This document shows positions 12,881-24,447 of a DNA stretch of 64,000 bases, piece by piece. The translations under genes and the position numbers were made by a program. The notes beneath the pieces were generated by a model. That model did no database searches. It worked only from the letters and a program-made list of their open reading frames with translations, and was not told where the DNA came from. Within the stretch, counting starts at the first letter, position 1, and every line of letters starts with the position of its first letter. Origin of the DNA: Dastarcus helophoroides (Eukaryota > Arthropoda > Insecta > Coleoptera > Bothrideridae); the NCBI GenBank assembly GCA_028583605.1, contig CM053331.1:39780283-39844282 (forward strand). The letters run 5' to 3'.

Positions 12881-14815
12881 TCCTTACGTCCAGTTTCAAG
12901 TCGCTAGCGTTTGAGTCCAATTTCAAGTCGATGAAGTCTAGTTTTAAGTCGTTAAAGTCTAGTTGCAAGCCATTAGCGTCCAGTTTCAAGTCGTTGAAGT
13001 CTAGTTTTAAGTCGCTGAAGTCTAGTTTCAAGTCGTTGGCGTCTAGTTTCAAATCGTTGAAGTCTAGTTTCAATTCGTCGGCGTCTAGTTTTAAGTCGCT
13101 TATATTTAATTCCTACTCGATTAAGTCTAGTTTCAAATTCTTACGTCCAGTTTCAAGTCGCTAGCGTTTGGTTTCGAGACGTTGGCGTCTTATTTCAAGT
13201 CGTCGACGTCCAATTTCAAATCGATGAAGTCTAGTTTTAAGTCGTTAAAGTCTAGTTGCAAGCCGTTAGCGTCCAGTTTCAAGTCGTTGAAGTCTAGTTT
13301 TAAGTCGCTGAAGTCTAGTTTCAAGTCGTTGGCGTCTAGTTTCAAGTCGTTGAAGTCTAGTTTCAATTCGTCGGCGTCTAGTTTTAAGTCGCTTATGTTT
13401 AATTCCTACTCGATTAAGTCTAGTTTCAAATTCTTACGTCCAGTTTCAAGTCGTTGAAGTCTAGTTTCAATTCGTCGGCGTCTAGTTTTAAGTCGCTTAT
13501 GTTTAATTCCTACTCGATTAAGTCTAGTTTCAAATTCTTACGTCCAGTTTCAAGTCGCTAGCGTTTGAGTCCGATTTCAAGTCGATGAAGTCTAGTTTTA
13601 AGTTGTTAAAGTCTAGTTGCAAGCCATTAGCGTCCAGTTTCAAGTCGTTGAAGTCTAGTTTTAAGTCGCTGAAGTCTAGTTTCAATTCGTCGGCGTCTAG
13701 TTTTAAGTCGCTTATGTTTAATTCCTACTCGATTAAATCTAGTTTCAAATTCTTACGTCCAGTTTCAAGTCGCTAGCGTTTGGTTTCGAGACGTTGGCGT
13801 CTAATTTCAAGTCGTTGAAGTCTTGTTTCAATTCGTCGGCGTCTAGTTTTAAGTCGCTTATGTTTAATTCCTACTCGATTAAGTCTAGTTTCAAATTCTT
13901 ACGTCCAGTTTCAAGTCGCTAGCGTTTGAGTCCGATTTCAAGTCGATGAAGTCTAGTTTTAAGTCGTTAAAGTCTAGTTGCAAGCCGTTAGCGTCCAGTT
14001 TCAAGTCGTTGAAGTCTAGTTTTAAGTCGCTGAAGTCTAGTTTCAAGTCGTTGGCGTCTGGTTTCAAGTCGTTGAAGTCTAGTTTCAAGTCGTCGGCGTC
14101 TAGTTTTAAGTCGCTTATGTTTAAGTCAAGTCCTACTCAATTAAGTCTAGTTCTAAATCCTTACGTCCAGTTTCAAGTCGCTAGCGTTTGGTTTCGAGAC
14201 GTTAACGTCTAATTTCAAGTCGTCGGCGTTTAATTTCAAGTCGTCGGCGTCCAATTTCAAGTCGATGAAGTCTAGTTTTAAGTTGTTAAAGTCTAGTTGC
14301 AAGCCGTTAGCGTCCAGTTTCAAGTCGTTGAGGTCCAGTTTCAAGTCGCTGAAGTCCAGTTTCAAGTCGTTGAAGTCCAGTTTTAAGTCGCTGAAGTCCA
14401 GTTTCAAGTCGTTGGCGTCTGGTTTCAAATCGTTGAAGTCTAGTTTCAAGTCGTCGGCGTCTAGTTATAAGTCGCTTATGTTTAAGTCCTACTCAATTAA
14501 GTCTAGTTCTAAATCCTTACGTCCAGTTTCAAGTCGCTAGCGTTTGCTTTCGAGACGTTGGCGTCTAATTTCAAATCGTCGGCGTCCAATTTCAAGTCGT
14601 CGGCGTCCAATTTCAAGTCGTCGGCGTCCAATTTCAAGTCGATGAAGTCTAGTTTTAGGTCGTTAAAGTCTAGTTGCAAGGCGTCAGCGTCCAGTTTCAA
14701 GTCGTTTAAGTCTAGTTTTAAGTCGTCGAAGTCTAGTTTTAAGTCGCTGAAGTCTAGTTTCAAGTCGTTGGTGTCCAATTTCAAGTCTCTTACATTTAAT
14801 TCTTAGTTGCTTAAG
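12881..14815. repeat. Homogeneous 21-bp minisatellite in 295-375-bp blocks
   Basis: The core AAGTCGTTGAAGTCTAGTTT (and GGCGTC variants) is highly regular. A block marker reading TTTCAAGTCGATGAAGTC recurs near 12920, 13215, 13575, 13937, 14255 and 14630. The plus strand reads as SFKSLKS-type heptads and the minus strand as DLKLDFN-type heptads, each open for 65-98 codons and then broken. There is no conserved start, no intron signal and no non-repeat domain, so I do not call a gene. Confidence 0.85.
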
Positions 14816-15870
14816 TCTAGTTCCAACTTATTTTCGTCTGGTTCAAGTCGCTGGATTCGTAATTGTAGACATTCGTTAGAGTTCGAAATTTAAAACATAG
14901 AAACTGTTAAATTAATGACAATATAATTGTATCTTTTAAGTTTTTGAAGTATTGGGTTTAATACCCGTGATTTTAAAGGTGGCTTAAATATGAAGTTTAA
15001 AATCTTGGGCAACTATAAAAATTTCCTTCTTTGGTTAGGAAAAGACAAGCTAATGAAAATCAACATATTATTTGAAACAGTCATTAGATAAAGTCAAAAA
15101 AAAAATTGCTTGCTAAAAATGGAAATAATTCCTTATAATACTAAAGACGTTTTTAAGCATCTCAGGCGTCACGTGCACATCTATATCAACATCTTGGCTT
15201 CTTCCCGCCTGTTTTCTTATTAGATTTAACCGTCATTCAATAAGCTTAGGTACGTGGCTTGAATTAACTAATTCGACGCCGGCAAAGTTAGATTACTCTT
15301 GACTTTAGCAGCTCGATCTGTTTTAAGTAGTGTCGCAATATAACAAAATTTCAAAGATTCTGTCACAAGGTAACCTATTCTTGGCAGTTTACGATAACCA
15401 ACGCTTGAATTCCACTAGCCAATGATGCAGAATTTGTTTGTACGATTAAAAAACTTTAACGTGTAAATGGTGGATGAGCCAGGCCTCAAAATAAGTATTG
15501 ATGCTGACGAGCCTAATCCTTAGGTAAGATCTGGGGTGTGGTTTTCTCAAAAGCAGTGATAATTGATAAATAGGTTTGCACTCAACTACAAGTAAATGGG
15601 TCTGAAGTTAGAAGGAGATGTTGGAATTTCTTGCTTCGTTTTTGTCGTTTAATTTTTGAAAAATAATTGATTCTTGGATAATGATCAGATTGAAGGGAAA
15701 AAAGAAGACTCATTTGGTACGCTTGCGTTCTCTGTTTGAAGCAGGAAGGTGATATTTTGAGTATTTATGTGATTATGTGATGAGAAAAAGTTGACACAAG
15801 TATTTGGTAGTTTTACTTGAAGAAAGATGGAACGAAGAATCCATTAAAGATATAAGTTGAAATACCTGAA
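14816..15870. other. Low-copy AT-rich sequence
   Basis: No gene, RNA or repeat is supported apart from a short decayed minisatellite tail at the left edge. Confidence 0.5.
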
Positions 15871-16240
15871 ACCAAGAAAGATTAAAAAACACAACAGAGA
15901 TTGCTCTGAAGCGTTTCGATAACCAAGCTATCATCTTCAAAGAGTATCTGCGTTAGAGTAACCTCTGTTGTGTTTTTTAATCTTTCTTGGACTAGACCTT
16001 GGTTATCTTCAAAAATTAAAATACAAATGTTGTCCCCTGCAACCAAAAAAGTTTAAAAAACACAAGAGAGGTTGCTCTGTTGCGTTTTTTAATCTTTCTT
16101 GGACTGGCCCTTGGTTATCTTCAAAAATTGACAGCCCGACAGCCAAGCTATCATCTTCAGAGAGATACTGGGACAAGATTTGTATTTTAATTTTTAAAGA
16201 TAATCAAGGACCAGTCTGTTCTACCAAAAAAAAGAAAAAG
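15871..16240. mobile_element. Foldback element (MITE-like), complex copy
   Basis: A 28-bp perfect inverted repeat (15872-15899 against 15963-15990, beginning CCAAGAAAGATTAAAAAAC) encloses a 63-bp centre. A second, diverged inverted pair follows at about 16043-16108. Terminal-type pieces matching AGATAACCAAGGACCAGTC occur in both orientations. Related copies lie at 36.67-36.81, 40.25-40.39 and 62.16-62.52 kb. There is no coding capacity. The centre carries a hammerhead-like motif on the minus strand. The superfamily is uncertain. Confidence 0.75.
15904..15945 (-). ncRNA. Hammerhead-like motif, degenerate copy
   Basis: Read on the minus strand: CTCT, TTGAAGA, T, then GATAGC-TTG-GTTATC, then GAAAC and AGAG. 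Stem I (CTCT/AGAG) and stem II are retained, but the core C of CTGANGA is changed to T and stem III is weak. Compared with the copy at 36.67 kb, stem II shows a compensatory change (C-G to T-A). It is probably inactive. Confidence 0.3.
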
Positions 16241-16357
16241 ATAAAAAGCTAAATGCAGGATAAATCCTTCTATCTTAAAAGATGTCAAAGCTTATTTCTT
16301 CCATTCCTAGTCTCTACTACTAGGCTCTCTATCTCTCTGCAAAAGAATTTTAGTGTA
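16241..16357. other. Short spacer
   Basis: Pyrimidine-rich on the plus strand. Nothing specific is seen. Confidence 0.4.
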
Positions 16358-16678
16358 TCAGGGGTGTCCATAAGGCGAAGAATTATGTCTATTTTCTCTG
16401 GACCAGCGGTCTAACGATTCTTGTATCTGACGTTGAGCGTAATTCTCCTCCGCTCTTAATTTCTCCTTTATTGTTTTTTCTCTCGAGGTCGCCGAATAAA
16501 AACTATGCGAGAAACCGACAATAGCTGCGATATATCGACGTTTGCAGCTTTTTCGGAATTTCACGAAAGCTCCGGTCGGGAGCACACTACAATTAAAACC
16601 AATTATGAACTTTAATTGATCTAATCGCTTTGTTTTCGACGACAATGGTATTGATGGAGTTGGGAAGTTCGAAAACAA
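16358..16678 (-). CDS. Possible exon or small protein, unknown function
   Basis: The minus strand is open for 106 codons from an ATG at 16678. The carboxyl half is not repetitive and is rich in Arg, Glu and Gln (TSREKTIKEKLRAEENYAQR, then QIQESLDRWSREN), as in a charged helical tail. An acceptor-like TATCGCAG lies near 16536, just before AIVGFSHSFYSA, so a last exon starting there is as plausible as an intronless gene. The general layout (one short hydrophobic stretch followed by a charged helix) recalls small mitochondrial membrane subunits, but I do not recognise a family. No upstream exon was found. It could also be chance. Confidence 0.3.
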   Translation of the reverse strand: MFSNFPTPSIPLSSKTKRLDQLKFIIGFNCSVLPTGAFVKFRKSCKRRYIAAIVGFSHSFYSATSREKTIKEKLRAEENYAQRQIQESLDRWSRENRHNSSPYGHP

Positions 16679-16921
16679 ACTAATTGATTAGAAGCTAAAT
16701 GCGTATTTCGACTCGCTATAGCGCTGTTTTAATGGCGTACGCACAAAACGGGTAATTGTCGGGTAACTCGACTCGTTTGACGGTGGTTTTATGGAATGTA
16801 GGAATCATTACTAATTTACTGTTTAAATTTTCATTAAGAGTGATGGAGTTCAAATAGGTACTCGCCAGAATTGGCCATGTTTATGTAACTGAATCAAATT
16901 TCGCATTACCATGTATAATAT
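16679..16921. other. Low-copy spacer
   Basis: No feature is seen. It ends at the left edge of the LTR. Confidence 0.4.
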
Positions 16922-17240
16922 TGTAACGAAATGTAAATTATAGAATTTATTACCTAAGAAAATTTTCTAGAAAGATCTGATAAGGGGAAAGCGGCCACGA
17001 TAACGAAGCAAACGGCAGATAAGCGTTTCGGTAAATATGCGGGATTTTTCTAGAACCCGGGAGCCAAAACTATATAAGGCGGTCGCCTTTCCCTCAGTCA
17101 GTCAGTTAGAGTCAGTGTAGTTAAGTAGTGAGTGAGCAGTAAGGAGTCAATAAGTGAGTTAATTGTTCAGTTGTAGTGATCCGAGTTTAGTTTGAAAATA
17201 AAGTGGGTATTATTCAATTCACGTGTTAATCAATTCGAAC
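16922..17240 (+). mobile_element. Solo LTR (probably Ty3/gypsy-like), copy 1
   Basis: The LTR starts TGTAACGAAATGTAAATTA. It contains a TATA box (ACTATATAAGGCG near 17069), then TCAGT-type initiator repeats (CAGTCAGTCAGTTAGAGTCAG) and an AATAAA polyadenylation signal near 17199. The same sequence recurs at 63715-64000 in the same orientation with substitutions and a deletion of about 38 bp. No gag, pol or primer-binding site follows, so it is a solo LTR. The right edge is uncertain: the other copy is cut by the window end, so 17240 is only the limit of comparison. The superfamily is inferred from LTR style only. Confidence 0.75.
17062..17100 (+). promoter_or_regulatory. LTR core promoter
   Basis: TATATAA is followed about 25-30 bases downstream by CAGTCAGTCAG, an insect-style initiator cluster. 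The same arrangement is kept in the second LTR copy near 63830-63880, so it was part of the active element. Confidence 0.6.
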
Positions 17241-19180
17241 CGATAGCCCGCAATTATACTCTCATTATGTTTTGTCAAGTTCAAGTACAATAAATAGGAA
17301 CAAATTGATCTCGTTTTTCGTGAAACTTTGCGAGATTGGAGGAAGCATGAAAAACAACAAGTAGATAGCTGACGCCGGTTCTAGATCATAAATGATGTCA
17401 CACTTTTGATTAAGTGGCGCGAAATTTAAGTTTTCCGTTATATTATCTAGACTGAGGTGTTATATTCGCTCCAGAATTTAAGTTGTAGTTTTTTCTGTCA
17501 AGTTAAATATTTTTACAACTATTCTCGAGTACAATAGTTAAAAACTAAACAATCGTATTTAAATTTTACCTCAAAATCAAGTATTAAGAAAACACCAAAC
17601 GCGATAAAACTCGTGTCTCTATCGAGTATGTTTCGACTTTGTTTTCACGTTTCCGAATTCCACGAGAGATATGAAATAAAAAGGGCATAAACTGAATATA
17701 TATCATTGTTTAGCTGGGGCGGCTCACGGCGCCGCCTCATGAATATGCAATAGACTAAAATTCGCTTACGCTACTATGTCGTTCCGGAATTAATAAAATT
17801 ACTGTGTTTATAAATGGCGGAATTTACCGCGATGCCGAACTCGATATCTGGAAATAAAGACCGCTAATTTAGGACAAATTTCGTAACCTGAAAGCCCAAT
17901 TTATTTAACCGGAAGCGACAAGGAGAAACGGGCGAGAAACATTAGAAGTCGAGGGAGGTATTAATAATGATTCGAATTTTAATAATTTTGCTAAAACGGC
18001 GAGTTCTTTAAGCGGGAATGAAGCCAAATGATAATTAGTAGGAAGAGGATCTGGAATTGTTGTATTTTCTGTACTGAAAGCACGAATTAAAAGATGGTGG
18101 AGGCGCCGGAATTTAAATGTGTATTTGGCAGTTTTCTCCTTGTGTAGGTCTAGACTTTCGTGAACATTGCACAGATTCTCTTACAAAATTTCCCCCCGCT
18201 GTTATAAATATGTTAATTGGGGATGGTAAACCGTTGCAAGAAACAATCTGTAATTTTATTACCCCAAAGCTGAGGTTTCCAAAGCGCTTGAAAATTTCCG
18301 AGCGGCGTCTCCGTCCAATCCAATTTTCAACCGCCGATTTAAAACAATAAGGTCTTTGTTAACTCCACTACTAGTCGAGTCCTTCACTTTGTAATTTATT
18401 TTCGTGATTTTGGTAACACCTGGGACCTGTTTATCGAGCTTCAAAATGCTTGGACTGGAAAATTATCGAACGAGTTTTTTTTTAAACGAAAAAATCAATT
18501 AGGTCACTTGAATATTTCGTGTTGTTTGATATTAAGGTAAGCTCTGGCTGATTTATAATCAGCATTTTGTTACAAAATACAATATATAACGATATAAATT
18601 ACCTGGCAATAAAAAGCAGCAGCGTTATTATTCTATGCCATTTATAACGTCTTGTCACGTTATAATAAACATGCAAGAAGATAATAAAATAATACGTCAT
18701 TAAAATCTGTTAAATAATTTATAATTAAGAAGAGGGTGTGTCTTTCCCTTCAGACTGGAAATAATTGGCTCTTTTTGTCTTTACGCACGAGAGGTAATCC
18801 TATCTTTTTAATGATGTTTGCGCGCCGGCTGGAGGTTAATGAAAGACAACCTCATCTTAAGCTGCGAAAACAACACACCATTTTTTAACCCTACATTTAC
18901 CTTTGCAGCGAACAATAAAATTAGAATTTCAAAAACGTCATTTAAGCACTGAAACAACGACGCACACGGATTTTTAACCAGAAAATTGCAACCTTCTCAG
19001 CTATATTGAACCTTGAACCTTCCCACCAACCTAATTGTCTACCGATCCCAAAAACAGTCCTTAAAAACAGACCAAATAAAATGTAAATAAAGAAACCACT
19101 AAAAGTTATCTTTTTTTATATAATAAGAGCGTTTAATATTCTTGTTAAGTACATAAGCTTGGGGTTGACAACACGGCGCC
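17241..19180. other. Low-copy sequence, no gene supported
   Basis: The sequence is less repetitive than its neighbours, with some GC-richer patches (for example GGGGCGGCTCACGGCGCCGC at 17716). Open frames at 18117-18350 (plus) and 18259-18444 (minus) overlap and have no recognised motif. It may contain regulatory or ancient unique sequence. Confidence 0.4.
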
Positions 19181-19562
19181 TCCGCCATCGGTTGTGCGCC
19201 AACGAGTTTTGGCCTGTCAGACGCGGGGGCAACCTGCACGTTCGACTCAATAATTCGTTACAGTGATATATGGCACTTCCGTTTGACGAGTCGACTAAAT
19301 GATTGTTCGACTAAGACGTGAATACATCAAGTGGAAAAGCGGAACATCCATCATGATCCGCACAACTGTTGCTGGCAAATTCGAGGGCGGCCGCCGCCGC
19401 CTAGGGAGCTACTGTACGCCGCAGGGGTTACATCTATGTCGCTATTTTACAACGCGAGCCGACACAGCCGGCCACATGAACGGCAATAATCATAAAGCTT
19501 TTGTCTCTCTACGAGAGAAAGCGTCTTCTTTACTGGCTTCAGAATTAAATCTGTCCGTGTAA
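19181..19562 (+). other. GC-richer island with an 87-codon open frame
   Basis: This is markedly richer in GC than its surroundings. An ATG at 19299 opens 87 codons to 19562. The product is basic at its amino end (RLRREYIKWK, GGRRRLGS) with several Cys and His residues, but I see no known domain. It could be an exon, a decayed transposase fragment or chance. Confidence 0.2.
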
Positions 19563-19849
19563 ATGACGCCCTAAACAAATTAGTTTTCTCTTGGGTAAAT
19601 TCTATAATTTCTGACGGTTTATGTAAATTAAATTAAATTATTTTCTAACGTCGAATAATCAATTAATTTTGATGACGTCCATATGTTACATTTTTTACTT
19701 TAGTTGCAATAACCAAAGATACTGGCAAAGCTAACTCTGCTTCTACGCTTTAAAGGAGTGCTGGTATACTTCTGATATAACAGCGCCATCTAACGTAATA
19801 GGATGCAACTTTGATACCCATTACGGAAGCTGGAGGCAGCTATATACTT

Positions 19850-19990
19850 ATGATCGTATCAACGAATTTGAACAAAACAGTCTACAATCTGCATGAACTC
19901 TTTAAAGTAATGCACAGTCAATTGAATATAAATTTATCCAAACTATGTTTACAAATATGAAAATAGAAGCTATTACCTGCGACTTCGTGT
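19850..19990 (+). mobile_element. Diverged fragment related to the 340-bp hAT MITE
   Basis: Phrases such as AATTTGAACAAAACA, CAATCTGCATGAACTCTTTA and ATTTATCCAAACTATG match, with changes, the interior of the MITE at 36836-37175. No termini are preserved. Confidence 0.5.
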
Positions 19991-20275
19991 GCGAATTTAA
20001 GTGAATAATTGTAATTTAACAAAAAAACTGTCCTAAATTAAAGAAAGTTTTTAAATTTCTGGAATTGACGGATCAATCTATTTGTTTTAATATTTCTGTC
20101 TCCACAATAGATAGTGCTACCAATTAAATATGCTTTCTTATTTATAAAATTTGTGTTACCGTTGCACTCTTTAAAATTACGCAAGATTTCTTTCCAAATG
20201 CCGATTTACCAAAATATGGATGAACCCGTAAAATAAAGAAGATCTGGCAACTATGGAGAAGTCGAGAAAAGGGGG

Positions 20276-20380
20276 AGTTGCACCATGAGGCGTTAAATAC
20301 CGCGACGCATTCCAAAAGTGTATTGGTTACAATCCATCACGTGATCTGCTGAATTTCTATAGGCTGAATAGATGTCATAA
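20276..20380 (+). repeat. Inverted repeat A, left arm
   Basis: The core GAGGCGTTAAATACCGCGAC is exactly inverted at about 24310-24329. The similarity continues for about 100 bp and includes the ATCACGTGAT-like stretch. It looks like one end of a 4.07-kb inverted-repeat unit, but I could not define a target duplication. Confidence 0.8.
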
Positions 20381-20779
20381 AAGCGCGGGTTTCTTAAGAC
20401 CCGTATACCTTCACCTTAGGGAGGTCGATTCCTTTTTAGAATAATCGATTTTTGGATCAATTCGAATCGTAAGCAAAAGTATCGATGTTCGATAAAATTG
20501 GGTGCTGAAAGATCGATTTCCGATTAATCGCCTTGTTGGTGAAATTTTGAAGCAAATCAAACAATAAAAGAATTGAATGATAATGATGAATTGGCGTAGT
20601 TTAATTTTGAAAGTTTTTTCTTGGACTTTAAACACTAATATTTATATTTTAATTATTTATTTCTAATTAGAAAAATCCGATACATATTTTTTTTCTACTT
20701 TGTTTTTTATTTATGCATTTTTGATTTTTTTACAAAGATGTAGAAGGGGCATTCATTTATAAAAAAAAAATTTAGTTTT

Positions 20780-21348
20780 TTTTAGTTTAAACTGGTAATT
20801 ACGAGACTAAAGTGAAAATCTCTACTTTATTCTCTAAATTTCGACTTTTTTTACGGAAATTTCATAAATAAAGTCGAAATGTCGGCTTTAATCTGGAAAC
20901 TTTAACTTTAGAATATAAGATTATATTCTAAGCATCAACCCTTTTACAATTTAATCTAGACACCACTAGGGTACGTTCAGTTGGACTTTTTTTTTTGACA
21001 TTTCAAGGTTAAAGTAGGATTTTTGAGAAAAAAGTCGAAATTTCGAGTTCAAAGTCGACATTTTACAAAAGCGTAGAAAGGACATTGATTAAAAAAAATA
21101 TTTTTAAAGATTTCGACTTTTTTCTGTAAATTTCGACTTTAATCTTGAACTTTCGATTTAAATTCAAAATTTCGGCTTTAAGCTCGAAATTTCGTATTTA
21201 CACTCAAAATTTCGACCTTTTTCTGGAAAATTCTGCTTTTTTCTTGAAATTTCTAATTTTTTTCTAAAATTTTTGAGATTAATGTCGAAATTTCGACTTT
21301 AATCTTGGATTTTCGACTTTGATATCGAATTTTTTCTCGAAATTTCTC
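20780..21348. repeat. AT-rich minisatellite with mixed orientation
   Basis: Copies of the GTCGAAATTTCGAG family run in the reverse orientation (TTTCGACTTT) at 20820-20930 and 21110-21345, and in the forward orientation at about 21010-21065. A motif close to the inverted-repeat-B end (CACTAGGGTACGTTCAGTTGG) lies at about 20965, where orientation changes. Confidence 0.75.
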
Positions 21349-21472
21349 TATGGTTAAATTAGGCAGATGACAGTTACGTCCCACCATTCCTCTTTCCCAA
21401 CAATCTTGACAGTTGCTAGTAGGGTGCGTTCAATAATTCCTATTTTTAATCAGCAAATTTTGGTCCTTTTTT
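21349..21472 (+). repeat. Inverted repeat B, left arm
   Basis: About 120 bp (GGTTAAATTAGGCAGATGAC, CTCTTTCCCAACAATCTT, TAGGGTGCGTTCAATAATT) is matched in inverted orientation at 25906-26024. The minisatellite reverses direction at this arm: TTTTCTCGAAATTTC outside and GAAATTTCGAGAAAA inside. Confidence 0.85.
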
Positions 21473-21474
21473 TT

Positions 21475-23655
21475 AGAAATTTCAATATTAAAATTGAAAT
21501 TTCGAAGAAAAAAGTCGAAATTTCAAGTTTTAAATCGAAATTCCGTGATTAAGATCAAAATTTCCAGAAAAAAGTCGGAATTTGAGAAAAAAGTTGAAAT
21601 TTCGAAAAAAAGAGTCGAAATTTGAGGAAAAGGTCGAAATTTGTAGAAAAAAGACGAAAATTTAAGTTTAGTTGAAAATTTGAGAAAAATGTCAAAATTT
21701 CGATATTAAAGTCAAAATTTCAAGAAAAAAAATCGGTATTTGAGAAAAAGGTCGAAAATTGAGAAAAAGAAAGCGAAATTTCGAGAAAAAAGACAAACTT
21801 TTCAGATTAAGATCGAAATTTCGAGAAAAAAGTCGAAATTTGAGAAAAACGTCGAAATTTCGAGAAAAGGTCGAATTTTGAAATATTTCGAGAAAAAAGT
21901 CGAAATTTGACAAAAAAGTCGGGATTTCGACAAAAAAACGAAATTTCGAGAAAAAAGACGAACTTTTCAGATTAAGGTCGAAATTTCGAGAAAAAAGTCA
22001 AAATTTGAGATGAGAAAAAACGTCGAAATTTCGAGAAAAGGTCGAACTTTTGAAATATTTCGAGAAAAAAGTCGAAATTTGACAAAAAAGTCGAGATTTC
22101 GACAAAAAAACGAAATTTCGAGAAAAAGACGAACTTTTCAGATTAAGGTCGAAATTTCGAGAAAAAAGTCAAAATTTGAGAGAAACGTCGAAATTTCGAG
22201 AAAAAGTCAAATTTTGAAATATTTCGAGAAGAAAGTCGAAATTTGAGAAAAAAAGTCGAAATTTCCAGAAAAATGTCGAAATTTCGTAATTAAGGTCAAA
22301 ATTTCAAGAAAAAAGTATAAATTGGAGAAACAAAAACGAAATTTTGCGAAAAAGGTCGGAATTTGAAGAAAAAAGACGAAATTTAAAAAAAAAATCGAAT
22401 TTTGAGAAAAAAGTCAAAATTTCGAGAAAAAAGTCGAAATTTCGAGCCTAAAATCGAAATTTGAGAAAAAAGGTCGAAATTTTTAAAAATAACATCTTTT
22501 TTTAATTGATGTCCTTTCTATGCCTTTGTAACATTTAGAAAAAGTTGAAATTTGAAGAATAAGGTCGAAAATTAAGAAAAAAGTCGAGATTTTGAGAAAA
22601 AAACTCGAAATTTTGAATTTTTTGCGAGAAAAGTCGAAAGTTTGAGTCCAAAGTTGAAATTTTGAGAAAAATATCGAAATGTTAATATTAAGGTCAAAAT
22701 TTCGAGAAAAAAGTTAAAATTTGAAAAAAAAAACGAAATTTCGAGAAAAAGGTCGAAATTTCAAGAAAAAATCGAAATTTGACAAAAAATGTTCAAATTT
22801 CGATATTAAGGGCACAATTTCGAGAAAAAAGTCGAAATTTGAGAAAAACGTCGAAATTTCGAGAAAAAAAGTCGAAATTTCTAGAAAAAAATCGAAATTT
22901 GCGAGAAAAGTCGAAAGTTTGAGTCTAAAGTTGAAACTTTGAGAAAAATATCGAAATGTTAATATTAAGGTCAAAATTTCGAGACAAAAGTTAAAATTTG
23001 AGAAAAAAAAACGAAATTTCGAGAAAAAGGTCGAAATTTCAAGAAAAAATCGAAATTTGACAAAAAAAGTTAAAATTTCGAGAAAAAAGTCAAAGTTGAG
23101 AAAAAGCCGAAATTTTGAGAAAAAAAAATTCGAAATTTCAGAAAAAAGTCAAAATTTCGAGAAAAAAGTCGAAATTTCGAGCCTAAAACCAAAATTTGAG
23201 AATAGAAGTCGAATTTTTTAATCGATGTTCTTTCTGCGCCTTTGTAACATTTCGAAAAAGTTGAAATTTCCAGAAAAAAGTCGAAATTTAAGAAAAAATT
23301 TGAAATGTTGAGAAAAAAGTCGAAATTTTCGGTTTAAAGTAGAAATTTAGAGAAAAATGTCGAAATTTCGATATTAAGGTCAAAATTTCGAGAATAAAGT
23401 CAAAATTTCAAGAAAACGTCTAAATTTTGAGAAAAAATTTGAAATTTGAGAAAAAAGTTGAGATTTCGAGAAAAAAGTCGAAATTTCGAGAAAAAAAGTC
23501 GAAATTTTAAGTTTAAAATCGAAATTTCGAGAAAAATGTCCAAATGCTAAGGTTAAAATTTCGAAAAAAAAGTCGGTATTTGAGAAAAAAGTCGTAAATT
23601 GAGAGAAAAAAACCGACATTTCGAGAAAAAAGTCGAAAATGAGAATTAAAATATT
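21475..23655 (+). repeat. Phased A-tract minisatellite, forward block
   Basis: More than 80 copies of a 20-21-bp unit, GTCGAAATTTCGAGAAAAAA. Each unit holds an AAATTT tract and an A5-A7 tract whose centres are about 10 bp apart, one helical turn. Indels are frequent, and the open frames (for example 22010-22246 and 22714-22974) are repetitive and non-conserved. I interpret this as non-coding, probably curved DNA. Confidence 0.9.
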
Positions 23656-24239
23656 TTTTTTTATCACAAGTGTTATTTATTTTTTTATGAATAATCAATA
23701 AAAACATTTTTATATCTGTCAGATATTTTTAAATTTTTTTTGAGCGACTAAATAACTCCGTAATTTTTTCAAATTTGTAAATCAATATTCAATTATGTAA
23801 AAAATGACCAACATTCAGGCGCACGAAGTAGCGTTCGAGGCTAGATGGCACTATTTTTCAACAACAAAACAACAATAAAAATTCTAATAATAGAGATAAA
23901 AGTTTCGGGAAATAAAACTTTTTTTTTATTGAAAATTTTTCTCCTTAAAAATCTTTTTTTAAATTTCTCAAAACGTTAATAATTTTGGAGCTATTCGCGA
24001 AAAACTAAATCTGATTTTTTTCAAATTTTAATTTGTTAATAACTTATGCGAATATTCATGTGAAGGTTTTAAACTTTTTTTACACCTACATCAAATAAGC
24101 CCTGGCCCATATTTTTATTCGCTATAACAACGAACATGCTTATAAATTTGTGGATTAGAATTCAATTAGATTAGTAGGAATTATTGTAAAGTCGATGTAA
24201 GACGCAAATATCATGTTTTAAAAATCGCGCGCTTGTCAT
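23656..24239. other. AT-rich low-copy spacer
   Basis: No tandem structure or gene is seen. It separates the forward minisatellite block from inverted repeat A, right arm. Confidence 0.5.
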
Positions 24240-24345
24240 CTTATGAATCCAACCAATGGAAATTCACAAATCACGTGACCAATTTTAACCAATAACTTTT
24301 TGGAATGCGTCGCGGTATTTAACGCCTCGTGTTGCACCCCATCGC
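24240..24345 (-). repeat. Inverted repeat A, right arm
   Basis: This is the reverse complement of 20276-20380, with the core GTCGCGGTATTTAACGCCTC. Together the arms bracket 4.07 kb that includes inverted repeat B, left arm, and the forward minisatellite. Confidence 0.8.
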
Positions 24346-24436
24346 ATTATGACGCTGTCAAACCGTCAGACTTCCTCTAAAAGTCACCTACTTGCTAGTT
24401 TGGACTCTCGTCGATGGATGACGCTGTCGTCGTGTT

Positions 24437-24447
24437 CAGTAGCGGCT
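24437..24447 (+). repeat. hAT-like terminal inverted repeat, left
   Basis: CAGTAGCGGCT directly follows the GTCGTGTT target duplication. Confidence 0.8.
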
